NCBI RefSeq assembly: GCF_030129945.1
Contig: NZ_JARRAF010000019.1
Location: forward strand, 33,766-97,765
DNA: 64,000 bases
Direction of reading: 5' to 3'
Source of the DNA: Parachitinimonas caeni
Lineage (GTDB): Bacteria; Pseudomonadota; Gammaproteobacteria; Burkholderiales; Chitinimonadaceae
Under the pieces are notes generated by a model. The model searched no databases. It worked only from the letters and a program-made list of their open reading frames with translations, and was not told the DNA's origin. Made by a program: the position numbers and the translations under genes. Each line of letters opens with the position of its first letter. Within the stretch, counting starts at the first letter, position 1. Below are positions 18,128 to 28,400 of the stretch, piece by piece.

Positions 18128-19621
18128 TTATGATTTAGGATTTCTTCCTTCCACCACGACTTTGATACCTTCCACACTCTCTCCATCATCGCTCCCCCAA
18201 CCACGAAAGGTTTTACTTGGTGCAATATATGTATCCTGCCGGCACCCCAGCATTTCTGGATTGTCAATATGCATTTCAGTGCCTTTATTTCCCAAGAATA
18301 AATCTCTACTTTTTATATATTCTATTAAAATTTTCCGCTGCGCCTCTATATTAAACTTGGAATCCCCATTTTCAGCGGCAACTTCGAGTAAATTATTCAT
18401 AGCACTCAACAATCCCAGCAGCCCATTCTTCATTGAGGTTATATCATGAATTATTTTTGTTCTGATTTTCACATAATATTCCTCAACAACTTTTTTATCT
18501 TTAGTTTCATTCAATAACAATTGAACATAATTTTTCCAAATTCCAGCATTAGGGTTAATTGAACCAGCAAGACTGTTCGAATTCTCTCCAATCCACTTAT
18601 CCAAACAATCTACCCCCTTCTTAACCTCCTCACGCCCACTCTCCATTTTTTTTAAATCATTTACATCTTTTATAATTTCCAGCTTACTTGAAGCCAACGC
18701 CGTAACCGGGTCCGTCTTAACCCAAAAATTTTCCAGATCTTTAATGTAAGATGCAATGCCTGTAATTGCCTCCTCATTCTGTGTCATTTTTTTATCTACT
18801 TTACCCTCATTCATCCAGTTAACTTGAATATCTCCTGCCCTTTTTATGGCAAAACTAGCGATAGTACTCCCAACAGAAGAAGTAATAAAATTTCTCAAAA
18901 AATAAGGTGCGCCCTCAAATTCTTTGATAAAAGACTCAGGATTTATAAATTTTCCAAACACTTCTTTTACTGTCACCCTCCCATTTTTCTCCATCCCTAC
19001 ATTTTCAGATGCCTTATCCAACTCATACAAGTATGTCGCAAAATTAACTTGAGGAGGATCCAATTTACCTTTACTTTTACCTTTATTTTCCAATTTAAAA
19101 TCAAAGTCTTTTCTTTTTATTCTACTACCTGTAACACTTTTTATCACGTCTTTGCCTTGTCCAGCGCCAACATTCCAGTGATTCGATGCCGGAACCTCTT
19201 CACTTCTCTCCCATCCTATGCCATGACCATTTATCTTCCATACATCCTCAGTCGCCTCCGCCAATGTTTTCCCATTAAATTTATTTGCCACCTCCTGCAC
19301 TTCGGCCGTCACGTTACTCTTCAACGCCTGAAACTGCGTTTTATCTGGAACGGAATTAGTGCCCTCCTCTACCTCCACCGAATACGGCGGCGTTACCAGC
19401 TCAATGGTGGAATGCGCATCCGTTTCCAAAAAATAGGGTAGTTCAAAATCCCCAAACCCCTCTGTTGATTTAGCCAGGCAAAAGTGTGTCAACCCGAAAT
19501 AAGGGTTATTTTTCTGGTCAGCCGTCCATAAATCAAACTCAAATCCAACTGAGGTTGTTTTTCGGCGAACAGGTGCATTTAATTCCTCAGCTGCCATTGT
19601 TGTCGCATTCACATGCATCAT
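18128..19621 (-). CDS. Candidate eCIS payload, large AT-rich protein of unknown function
   Basis: A 497-residue protein starting at 19621 with AAGGAAA ten bases upstream. It lies directly downstream of the Afp16-like gene on the same strand, the place where Afp and PVC clusters carry their toxins, and it is much AT-richer than the structural genes, as imported payloads often are. No signal peptide or membrane segment is seen. The N-terminal part has SVGFEFDLWTA and, further on, STIELVTPPYSVE, which loosely recalls the start of amidoligase/glutamate-ligase-like proteins; this is only a resemblance. The C-terminal two thirds is helical and lysine-rich. Payload status is inferred from position, composition and lack of a structural match. 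Confidence 0.6.
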   Translation of the reverse strand: MMHVNATTMAAEELNAPVRRKTTSVGFEFDLWTADQKNNPYFGLTHFCLAKSTEGFGDFELPYFLETDAHSTIELVTPPYSVEVEEGTNSVPDKTQFQALKSNVTAEVQEVANKFNGKTLAEATEDVWKINGHGIGWERSEEVPASNHWNVGAGQGKDVIKSVTGSRIKRKDFDFKLENKGKSKGKLDPPQVNFATYLYELDKASENVGMEKNGRVTVKEVFGKFINPESFIKEFEGAPYFLRNFITSSVGSTIASFAIKRAGDIQVNWMNEGKVDKKMTQNEEAITGIASYIKDLENFWVKTDPVTALASSKLEIIKDVNDLKKMESGREEVKKGVDCLDKWIGENSNSLAGSINPNAGIWKNYVQLLLNETKDKKVVEEYYVKIRTKIIHDITSMKNGLLGLLSAMNNLLEVAAENGDSKFNIEAQRKILIEYIKSRDLFLGNKGTEMHIDNPEMLGCRQDTYIAPSKTFRGWGSDDGESVEGIKVVVEGRNPKS

Positions 19622-19844
19622 TTTTAATTTTCCTTTTGAATAATTTCATTTAAAAAATCAAGTCATCCCTACTCGCATTAGCCATAGAAGTTATCTCTGG
19701 CCAATCAACTTCTTCGACAGCAGATTCATTTTTCACCCCAACAAACCCATTAAAACAAGCTAATCAAACACCAATGAAGATGGATTTACTTTCGAAAAAA
19801 TTAAAAAGCCAAACCCCATGCCAACTTTCATTCCCGGACATTTC
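19622..19844. other. AT-rich gap between Afp16-like gene and payload gene
   Basis: No gene is seen. Composition changes sharply at about 19860 from GC-rich eCIS coding sequence to AT-rich sequence, marking the boundary of the payload module. Confidence 0.45.
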
Positions 19845-20480
19845 TCAAGGTTTTTTTTCAGGCAAATGGCTCACACTCCCCACCCCTCTCACCACCATCG
19901 GCACGGTGCCGAGGCCGCCTTCGGCGACGGGGATGGTGACGCTGGTTTCGAGGATGGGTTTGGGGGCGGCGCCGAGGGCGGTCCAGTAGTCGCCCTGGCG
20001 TTGGGTGCGCTCGCGTTCGACCAGTAGTTCGATCTGAATGCCCCAGCTGCCGCTCTTCAGGCCGAATTGTTGTTCGAGGTCGGCGGGTAGCAGCGGTTGG
20101 GCGGCGAGGCCCTGCACCAGGCGGGACATGAGTTGCTGTTCGACCAGGGCGCGGTTGGTGCGGGCGGCGACCCAGGTGGTCAGCATGTAGTTGAGTTCGA
20201 TAAAGCGGGGGCGGGACTGTAATTCGACTTCGCTCTGGCGCGGGCGGCGTTGGTAGACCTCGAACGGGTCGCTCTGCCGGCGTGCGATGTTCTCGCGCAG
20301 GCTGGCCAGATAGAGGTTGACCACCGGTCGTTGCGACAGCTTGCTGACGAAGTCGCGGTCGGGCGCGTCCAGGCTGATGTCGATATCGGTGCTATTGGCG
20401 AGCACGTCGCGCCGGATCAGCGCGGCCAGTGCTTCGCTCACCTGGTCGATGGGCGTGAGTAGGGTCGGAGGGGTGGCCAT
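19845..20480 (-). CDS. eCIS tail terminator protein, Afp16/Pvc16-like (DUF4255)
   Basis: A 211-residue protein from the ATG at 20480, which has AGGAG eight bases upstream; a longer in-frame ORF is an artefact overlapping the ATPase gene. It matches DUF4255 proteins: a conserved start (LLTPIDQVSEALAALIRRDV), a central ELNYMLTTWVAA segment and helices before LEQQFGLKSG. In Afp and PVC particles this protein caps the tube and sheath and sets final length. It follows the AAA+ ATPase gene as in Afp and PVC clusters. Confidence 0.88.
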   Translation of the reverse strand: MATPPTLLTPIDQVSEALAALIRRDVLANSTDIDISLDAPDRDFVSKLSQRPVVNLYLASLRENIARRQSDPFEVYQRRPRQSEVELQSRPRFIELNYMLTTWVAARTNRALVEQQLMSRLVQGLAAQPLLPADLEQQFGLKSGSWGIQIELLVERERTQRQGDYWTALGAAPKPILETSVTIPVAEGGLGTVPMVVRGVGSVSHLPEKKP

Positions 20481-20568
20481 GAGGGGGCTCCTGTGGGGGG
20501 GTGAAGTCGGGAGAGGGTGGGGGGCAGGCGCCCCGTCGTACGGGCGACGGGGCTGTGGTGAGGCGTGG

Positions 20569-22485
20569 TCAGCGCTCGCTGCTGCCTTCCAGCCAGCGCT
20601 GGATGCGGGCCTGGGCATAGAACCGCTGGTCGGCTTTTTCGTATTCCCGGCCCAGGGCGTGGGCGATGTCTTCGCGGCGGGGCGAGCCATCGTGGCGCAA
20701 GCTGGCCAGCCGGGTGGAAAGGGCCACATTGGCAATCTGGGCCGGGCTCAGTTCAAACTGTTCGGCCAGCCCTTCAAGGGTGGCGGCGTCCAGCCCCAGC
20801 CGGGTTTGCCAGCGCTGCCAGAGCCGTTGCCGCCGGTTGACGTCGGGCAGGTTGAACTCGATGGACAGCGACAGCCGGCGCAGGAAGGCTTCATCCAGAT
20901 TCTGTTTGAAGTTACTGGCCAGGATCACCAGCGCGTTGCTGGCTTCCACGCGCTGCAGCAGGTAGCTGACGCCCAGGTTGGCATGGCGGTCGTGGCTGTC
21001 CTTGACTTCGCTGCGGCGGCCGAAGACGGCATCGGCTTCGTCGAAGAACAGTACGCAGGGGTAGCGTTCGGCTTCGTCAAACAACCGTTCCAGGTGCTTT
21101 TCAGTTTCACCGATCCACTTGCTGCTGACGCCTGCCAGATTCACCTGATACAGCGGCAAGCCCAGCTCGCAGGCGATGGCTTCGGCCGCCATGGTCTTGC
21201 CGGTGCCGGGGCGGCCCCAGAACAGGGCGGCCACGCCGCGCTGGCGGCTCAGGCCCTCGGCCTGCAGCAGGTCGCGATGCCGGTAACGCCCCATCAATTC
21301 TTGCAGCGCGGTGGTTTCTGCGGCCTCCAGTTCCACCTGATCAAGCGGCACTTTGGGCAGGATGCGCCGCGCCAGACCGGCCAGCTGCGCCGGTTCGCGC
21401 TGCTGGCAGGCCAGCTGTAGCCGCTGGTCGAGCGGGCCGCTCAGGGTTTTGGTGGCGTGGATGACGGTGAGCATGTCGGCCGGCTGCAGCGGGTAGCGGC
21501 TGGCCAGCCCTTCGGTCACCCCGGCGGAGCCCAGGTAGTGGCTGCCAAAATTACGCCAGAGGGCCGCTGCGTGGGCCGGCGAGGCCAGTCCCGGCGTGTA
21601 TTCGGCCGCCAGAAAAGCCGGGGCCAGTGCCGGCTGACTGCTCAGGCGGACCAGACGGCGGCGAGGGTTGCCCTGCAGCCATTGCTGCAGGTGGGCACAG
21701 AAGATGGGCTGGCCAACCAGCTGGTCTTCATCCGGCCACAGCAGATAAGCATCGTGCAGATCGACGAAGGTCAACAGGTCGGCCAGCAGGTCGTAGGGGT
21801 CGTCAAACTGCCAGAGGCGGACGGCATCGAGCTGGTAGACCGGGCGCTCGCCCGCAGCGGCCAGCACGGCACTGCGGCGGCCGCTGCCGGGCAAGCCGAC
21901 CACCTGCCACCCCGCAAGGTCCGGGGTAGCGGTTTCTGGCGGCAGCAGCGGGTGGGCCGGTCGCTGCAGGCGATGCAAGACCCGGTTGAAGTCGTGCGGT
22001 GGTGGCGCCGGGTGAAGCAAGGCCAGCCGCAGCTGCGGGCTCAGTCGTAGCGGGCTGGCCGGGTTACCGGTTTCTGCCAGCTGCAGCACCCGTCTGCGGA
22101 TCAGCGCGCCGGTCAGCAGCTCGCCCGTCGCGGCGTCGGCTTCCTGTTGGCTGTTACTAAGCAGGCGCATCGCCAAGGTCAGGCTGAAGTGGGGGGCGGC
22201 GAGGGCTTCCAGCCAGTGGGCAGCGAGACCATGCAGGCCGACGCTGGCACACAGGGCAAACACGGCCTGTTCCAGCGGGCTGAACGCCGGCGGCGCCAAC
22301 CGCTGCAGGCAGGGCGCGGGCGCCGCCAGCAAGCGTTCGCGCCAGTGTTCACGCTGGGCATGCCAGCGGGCGAAATCCGCTTCGGTGGGGTCTTCGCATC
22401 GGAACAGCGTCACGGCTGCCTCGAACAAGGGGCTGGCATCCAGATACGGCGCGGTGTCAGGGCTTTCAATCGAAATCGGGTTCAT
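20569..22485 (-). CDS. eCIS AAA+ ATPase, Afp15/Pvc15-like
   Basis: A 638-residue protein. The AAA+ core is in the C-terminal third: Walker A GRPGTGKT near residue 423, Walker B VLFFDEADAVFG, sensor-1 segment VILASNFKQNLDEAFLRR with the arginine finger region. The N-terminal 350 residues are helical and lineage specific. Members of this family are needed for assembly or payload loading of eCIS particles. It overlaps the tape-measure gene by four bases (ATGA), indicating coupled translation. Confidence 0.93.
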   Translation of the reverse strand: MNPISIESPDTAPYLDASPLFEAAVTLFRCEDPTEADFARWHAQREHWRERLLAAPAPCLQRLAPPAFSPLEQAVFALCASVGLHGLAAHWLEALAAPHFSLTLAMRLLSNSQQEADAATGELLTGALIRRRVLQLAETGNPASPLRLSPQLRLALLHPAPPPHDFNRVLHRLQRPAHPLLPPETATPDLAGWQVVGLPGSGRRSAVLAAAGERPVYQLDAVRLWQFDDPYDLLADLLTFVDLHDAYLLWPDEDQLVGQPIFCAHLQQWLQGNPRRRLVRLSSQPALAPAFLAAEYTPGLASPAHAAALWRNFGSHYLGSAGVTEGLASRYPLQPADMLTVIHATKTLSGPLDQRLQLACQQREPAQLAGLARRILPKVPLDQVELEAAETTALQELMGRYRHRDLLQAEGLSRQRGVAALFWGRPGTGKTMAAEAIACELGLPLYQVNLAGVSSKWIGETEKHLERLFDEAERYPCVLFFDEADAVFGRRSEVKDSHDRHANLGVSYLLQRVEASNALVILASNFKQNLDEAFLRRLSLSIEFNLPDVNRRQRLWQRWQTRLGLDAATLEGLAEQFELSPAQIANVALSTRLASLRHDGSPRREDIAHALGREYEKADQRFYAQARIQRWLEGSSER

Positions 22486-24896
22486 GACGCAACCTCATCG
22501 GCAGGAGCAGGGCGGGTAAGCGGTAACGTGGGGCGGTGCCAGTGCACATGCAGCAAGCCGGCGTGCCAGGGGTGGCGAATCACCGAGACACTCCAGGGCA
22601 GGGCGCTTAGCAGGATGTCGTGCGCCTGCGGTTCCACCACCAGCGTCCAGCCTTGCGGCTTGCGTTGCCATTCGCCTTTGCGTTGCAGGAACAACAGACG
22701 CAGCACGCTGGCGAAGTCGTGCGACTGCTGCATGGCCCGCTGCGGCCAGTGCTGGGCCAATGCGGCCAGAAACTGGTCCAGATGCTGGCGACTGGCGGCG
22801 TCGAGTTCGCCCTGTGGTGCGGGCTCGTCGATTTCGAAGCCCAGCAGCAGACGGGCGGTGTAATCGTCTTCCTCGTGCTGGCTGCGCCCCCCCAGATAGC
22901 TGAGCGCAGCCAATGCCTTCAGTCGGGCCGCGTCGTCCAGGAACCTTCCCTGCGCATCCATCCAGCCCAGGTGGCTGAACAAGGACGGCAGAAAGTGCCA
23001 GAGCAGAACCAGACCGGCATCGCGCGCGGGCCAGTGCAAGTGGTCGGCGTCGTGCTCGGCAGCGAGCTTCTGCTGCAATTCGCGCGCCATCTCGCCCAAC
23101 TGTTGCCGGGTCTGGCCACGCAGCTGGCGGCAGGCGGTGTGGCCGGATTGCCATAGCTGCTTGAATTTCGGATCGGTCTCGGCGTCGAGCCGGGCGGCCA
23201 TCGTCGCACCCTCTTCGCTGAGCAGATCCGGCCAGAGTCCGGCGATGCCATCCTGACTGGCACATTGCCGCGCCAGCGTTTCGGCCAGTGGCTGCCAGGG
23301 CGCGACCAGGCCCGACCACAGTTGCAGGCGGCGGCGGCGCAGCTGCTGCAGTTCCCGGCTGCCGACCAGAAGCCCCGGATGGTGGCGCGCCAGTGTTGGC
23401 AGGATCAGTTCCAGCCGCAACAGACGGTCGGCCAACAGGCGGCGGTCGGCCTCACTCGGCGTCTGGCAGGCCAGCCGGGCCGCCTGCCAGAGCGCGCCAC
23501 CCTCGGGGTAGCCAGCCAGGCGGCGCTGCCAGTCCCGCAGCAGATCTTGCGCACGCGACTCCCAATGCCAGCGTTCGGCCTCGGTCTTGCCTTCGGCCCA
23601 CTGTCGCAACTGCCGGGTCAGTTTGCTGCGCCAGGCCGCATTGGGGTCGTTAGCCGCCAGAAAACGCTGCAGATGATCTGCCAGCCGTGCTGGTAGCTGC
23701 GGGCTGGCCAGCCACAACGGCAACCAGGCGCCATCGGCCAGTCGTTGCCGCAAGGTGGCCGTCAGCGGATGAGCCAGCAGATCGGCCAGCTGACCATCCA
23801 GCAGGCTGATCCAGGCCTGGGCCTGTTCCCAGGACAGCCCGGCCAGCACCTGGCGCAGACGGGCAATCGCCTCGGCCTCGCTGGCCGGCCAGGACCGGCG
23901 CTCGTTCAGCGCATCGGGCAACTGGCGCAAGGCCTGCGCCAACCAATGGCCGAGCGCCAGATTGAGCGCCTTGCCCGGTGTGGCGCTATGCGCAGCCTGA
24001 ATGCGTTGCTGCAAGGCATTGGCCGACGGCCACTCGGCAAAGGTCTGCAACAGACGCTCGGCCAGCTTGTGGCAGGCGGGCAGCGCGGCGCCGTCGCGCC
24101 AGTAGCGCACGCTGTCCAGCGCCAGGGCGCCCGGCTGCAGCGGCCCGAGTGGCGAGGCCAGCAGCCGGCGCAGGCGATCCTGCAAGCCGGGCGGCGCACC
24201 GCCGGCTTCGACCAGCTGACGGAGTTGCTGCTGCCAGTCGCCACGGTCAGCCGGACCGGCGGCCAGGCCGTCAGACAGCGCCTGCAGCAGGCGTTGCCAG
24301 TGCTTGCGCTCGTTACCGGCACGGGCGGCCGCGCCGAGGTCAGCGGCGACCGCGCGTTGCAACCGGCTGGCCAGATCGCCCTCGGCAGAATGGCCGGCGC
24401 CAGACTCGAACTGATGCAGGATGGCATCGACTGCCTGCGGCGGCAGGCGCAGCAGGCGCTGGCGGGACGACTCGCGGGCCAGCAGCCCGCGTAGCCAGTC
24501 CTGCCCGTCCGGGCCTTTCACCTCGGCCAGCAGCAGTACCGCCAGCGTGGACAGGCTCATGCCCTGCTGCCACCAGGGTTTCTGACCGTGGCGTAGCCAG
24601 TCGCCCAGCATCTCCCGCCGCTCCAGCGCGGGCGGTGCATCGAGCATGGCGGTCAGCGCCGTGGTCAGACCGCCGCTGAGGTGGCGCCCCAGATCGACTT
24701 CCAGCTTGCCCGCCGCTTGCTTGTCGATCTGCAGACGCAGGGCGGGTATCACCAGCGCAGGCACGTTATCGGGCAGATCAAACCGGAAGTTTTCTGCCCA
24801 CTGACTGATCGCCTGTTCAAGCCGCCGGGCCAGCGCCGTATCGGCCGGGTCCAGCCGGGTACTGACCCGCAACCTGTGAATGTGAATATCACTCAT
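22482..24896 (-). CDS. eCIS tape-measure protein, Afp14/Pvc14-like
   Basis: An 804-residue, glutamine- and leucine-rich helical protein. The N-terminal part carries the conserved contractile-injection tape-measure start: IHRLRVSTRLDPADTALARR, then ALVIPALRLQIDK and LEVDLGRHL. The rest is low-identity helical repeat that would run inside the tube and set its length. The large size would predict a fairly long particle, but that is only inference. It overlaps the preceding 108-residue gene by eight bases and the ATPase gene by four. Confidence 0.85.
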   Translation of the reverse strand: MSDIHIHRLRVSTRLDPADTALARRLEQAISQWAENFRFDLPDNVPALVIPALRLQIDKQAAGKLEVDLGRHLSGGLTTALTAMLDAPPALERREMLGDWLRHGQKPWWQQGMSLSTLAVLLLAEVKGPDGQDWLRGLLARESSRQRLLRLPPQAVDAILHQFESGAGHSAEGDLASRLQRAVAADLGAAARAGNERKHWQRLLQALSDGLAAGPADRGDWQQQLRQLVEAGGAPPGLQDRLRRLLASPLGPLQPGALALDSVRYWRDGAALPACHKLAERLLQTFAEWPSANALQQRIQAAHSATPGKALNLALGHWLAQALRQLPDALNERRSWPASEAEAIARLRQVLAGLSWEQAQAWISLLDGQLADLLAHPLTATLRQRLADGAWLPLWLASPQLPARLADHLQRFLAANDPNAAWRSKLTRQLRQWAEGKTEAERWHWESRAQDLLRDWQRRLAGYPEGGALWQAARLACQTPSEADRRLLADRLLRLELILPTLARHHPGLLVGSRELQQLRRRRLQLWSGLVAPWQPLAETLARQCASQDGIAGLWPDLLSEEGATMAARLDAETDPKFKQLWQSGHTACRQLRGQTRQQLGEMARELQQKLAAEHDADHLHWPARDAGLVLLWHFLPSLFSHLGWMDAQGRFLDDAARLKALAALSYLGGRSQHEEDDYTARLLLGFEIDEPAPQGELDAASRQHLDQFLAALAQHWPQRAMQQSHDFASVLRLLFLQRKGEWQRKPQGWTLVVEPQAHDILLSALPWSVSVIRHPWHAGLLHVHWHRPTLPLTRPAPADEVAS

Positions 24897-25215
24897 CGCT
24901 GTCGGTCATGGGCGTGACGTTGTTGCCGCAGCGGTCGTCGCAGTAGTCCCCCTCAGGCGAGTCCTGATGCTGCCAGCGACCCTGGCTCTCGCGCAGGATC
25001 GTGGTGTCACAGCCCTCGTGCAGAGGCATATGCGGCACAAACCGCGCCAGGATCGGCGTGCCACCATCGCCACTGCGCTGAGTCCAGCCGCCTTCCTCTA
25101 CGTCGCCAACAGCCACCCAGTACTGGCCGGGAAACGGCAGGGCATGCGCTTTGGGGGAAGGGGTTTCGTCGATAACAAGGCCGCTGACGCGGGCACAACG
25201 GATGTATTGAGTCAT
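24889..25215 (-). CDS. Small cysteine-containing protein inside the eCIS operon
   Basis: A 108-residue protein with GGAG eight bases before the ATG at 25215. It overlaps the tape-measure gene by eight bases, which supports real translation. Several cysteines cluster in the C-terminal half (EGCDTT, GDYCDDRCGNN), which could bind a metal. It resembles no Afp or PVC component known to me and sits between the large fibre and the tape measure. It could be a fibre chaperone, a minor structural part or an adaptor. Confidence 0.6.
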   Translation of the reverse strand: MTQYIRCARVSGLVIDETPSPKAHALPFPGQYWVAVGDVEEGGWTQRSGDGGTPILARFVPHMPLHEGCDTTILRESQGRWQHQDSPEGDYCDDRCGNNVTPMTDSDE

Positions 25216-25408
25216 GTCGGTTCTCCAGATGCGCCAGAACGGCGCGTGAGTACCCCGGCTGGCACCGCCAGCTTCAGGGGATTGCGGGTAGGGGATGGAT
25301 TGGAGAGGCCAGACCGGCGGGAGGTGAAGCCAGGCGCTACCGAGGTCTGGCGTCAGGATCGACGGCAGACGGTCAGCAGGATCTGGGCCGGTCTGGGTGG
25401 ATCAGGCG

Positions 25409-28400
25409 TCAGATGTTGTCATGGCGCCAGTGGGCCTGCGCCTGCAGCAGCGGACCGTCGATGTAGTCACCGCGCCACAGATAGTGGTGGGCGTGCGCAT
25501 GATGCGAACGATGGGAGTGCGAAACGTTGGCGACGATATTGTGGGTTTCAATGTCGTCACTGCGGTTATCCCGCCAGTAACCCTCTGCCATCAGGCTATC
25601 GCAGAGGCTGGCGCCGCCACCGTGACGGTAGGCGACACACTGCCGGGCGCTCAGCTTGAGGCGGCGCGAGGCATAGGCCCCGCCGCCGATTTCCGCTTCG
25701 CAACGGTTGGCGACGACTTCGCTGTCATGGCAGTAGGCCACCGCGCCACCGTGGTCGGCGTAGCAGAAGGTGGCGGTGATGCGGGACTCGCTCAAGCCAT
25801 ATGCCGCGCCCCCCAGCCCCTCTTCGTGGCAGCCCGCACCGCGCGCCTGGCAGGCATGGATCTGCGTGGCGGTGATACGGCGGCTGTTCTCGCCGAACAG
25901 CGCGCCGCCCTTGCCGTGAACGATATGACCGATCAACACCAGATCCAGCGTGATGTCTTCCGCATTCAGCAGCTGGATGGCGCCCCCATTGCCCGAGAAC
26001 ACCGTGTTGCCGCCATCGAAGGTCCAGCCGCTGAGTCTGACATTGCGCACCCGCTTGCCATCTTCGGCGCCCAGCAGCAGGCGACAGTGGGCATTGGCTT
26101 TGACGACGCGGGTGGTTTCGGTGTTCATGCCGATGATGCTGACCCCGGAAGGAATCTGCACCGCATTGCGCAGCAGGTAGTCGGCCTTGTGGCTGACATC
26201 CGGCCGGCAGGGGCGCGACAGGCCATCCCGACCGGTATGCGCCCCGTGTTGCGGGCCATTTTCCGGCGGCATCAGCAAGATGGTGGCATTGGCCGGCAGG
26301 GTGACCCTGTTCTGGCACCCGTCACCAAAGACCTGCTCGAATTCGGCCTGATTGCGAATGGTCAGGGTATGGCTGTTGCGGCCCCAGGGGGAGTAGATAT
26401 GGTCAATGTAATGCTTGGTAGCGCGTTGCGTGGCCAGTACCTCGTCGCTGGCGTCGCCTCTGCCCAACCAGGGGCAGCTGGAGATTTCGTTGACCCACTC
26501 GCCACTGGCCAGTTGCAGGCCACCCAAGGCTGTCAGCGAATTTTTCAGCTGGGTCTCCCCCAACACTTCCAGATCTTTTGCGATTTGAACCTGGTCATGC
26601 ATGACTGCAGGACCGGCAAGCCGCATGCCGCCCATCACCTCCAGATTACCGTCGCGATTGACCAGCAGGCTGGTGGCCTCACTGCCATCTGCCAGCGTGC
26701 GGTTAATCTGCAGGCTATCAATGCCTGTCTCGGTTCGGATAGACAACTGCGCATCAGGCGTTGCGCCATTGAGGGCCAGCCGGCCTTTCTGGCTGAGTGT
26801 CAGTACGGCGCCCGCTTTGCTCTCCACGCGGATCGGCTCATCCGTTTTGGTACCAAGACGCAAACCTCTTTCAGCAATCAGAAAATGCTCGCTGATCAGT
26901 GGCACTCGCAGGTTGACCGCGTGCGGTTCGGCACGGAAAGCGTCGGCAACTCGCAACGACCCTGCCGACAGCTCGCCAGCGAGTTCCAGCTTGTCCTTGA
27001 AACTGGCCTCCCCCTCAACCGTCAGACGCTCCTTGACATGCACCCCCTTCACATCGAGATCGCCGTCCACCTGCATCGTTCCATGCAAGGTCAGCTCGGT
27101 GGGGGCGGGGACACTTCCCAAGGTGATCTTGCCCTCGCCATCAATGCGGACGGTGGTCTTATGCACGCCATCCAGACAGCGCTCCACCAGCAGCGCATCC
27201 ACTCCCAGTGGCGTCGCGACATGCAGAGCGGCTTGCGGTTGATCCAGGCCCAGGCCCAGCTGACCCTCGGGGGTCAGGACCATCATGGTGTGGTTCTGGC
27301 TGTCCTTCACCCGCAAGGGCATGATCATGCTGCTGGTGCTCTCTATCAGCACACCGCCGCTGACTTCGGCGCCGTTGCAGGCCGTCAGCTGCTTCTGCGC
27401 CTTCAAGGGGGCCTCTACCACTACCTCACCGGCGTCGGCGATCAGATGCCCCTCAATGGTCAGGCAGTTGGCGGTGATTCCGCCCGAAGCCGGCGCGCCG
27501 CCGTAGCTACCGGGCTGGCCGTCCACCACCAGATTCCCGGTAATGTAGGTGTCGCCATTGACCTCCAGCTCACTCCGCGCCGTCACATTGCCAATCGACA
27601 CCTCGCCCTTTTCGTTGACTTTCAAGGCCGACTGCAGGCCAGTCTCGGTCTGTCGGTCAAGCTGGAGCAGGACTGTGCGCGGAGGGGAAACCACATGCAG
27701 CTGGGCGGCGGGCTTATCCGTATTCACCCCAAGGCGCGCCGAGTCTGTCACGACAAGCTCAACGCTTTCGCCATCTTCCCCCCGGATCTCGACCGGGTTC
27801 TGTTTGACGCCATGCTCAATCCTGACTCCGCCTTGCAGCTGGGAGAGCCCTTTCACCTGCAAGCCCTTCTCGGCCACCAGCTGGGCGCGGGCTGAAACGG
27901 CGGTTTTATCCACCACCAGAAGGTTGTCTACTTGCAGCCCCCCATTGAGGCAGGCGCCCCCCTCAACGGCCAAACTGCCCTGGATGCTGGCATTCGAGTC
28001 AACCGTCAAACTCCCTTTGACGGTGGCAGTCGAACCAACCGTCAGGGTGTTCCCGAGTTGCAGCGGCCGCTTGGCGACGATCTGGTCGCCATTGACTTCC
28101 AGCAGATCGGGCAAGCTCAAGCTTCCGTGCAAGGTGACATGATTAGCCACCTCCAGGGTATCTTTAAACTCGGCAGACTGGCCTACCGTCAGCCGGTTCA
28201 GATTGGCTTGCTCGGTCACCGTCAGCGTGCTGAATTCCGCTTCGCTGCTTTTCACCTGGCCATCTACCGTCAAGGTTTCTTTCACATGAGCCGCCTTGTT
28301 GACCTCCAGCCCGCCAAGACGCGTTTCACCCTTGACGGTGAGCTGGGATTCCACCGTGGCATCGGCCTTGAACTGGCTGGACTTTCTGACTTCCAGCCCA

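Noticed and set aside
25397..27895. 832-codon plus-strand ORF opposite the large fibre gene
   Set aside because: It is the antisense shadow of a GC-rich, repeat-containing gene; it has no family features and no ribosome binding site, and it overlaps a well-supported fibre gene completely.
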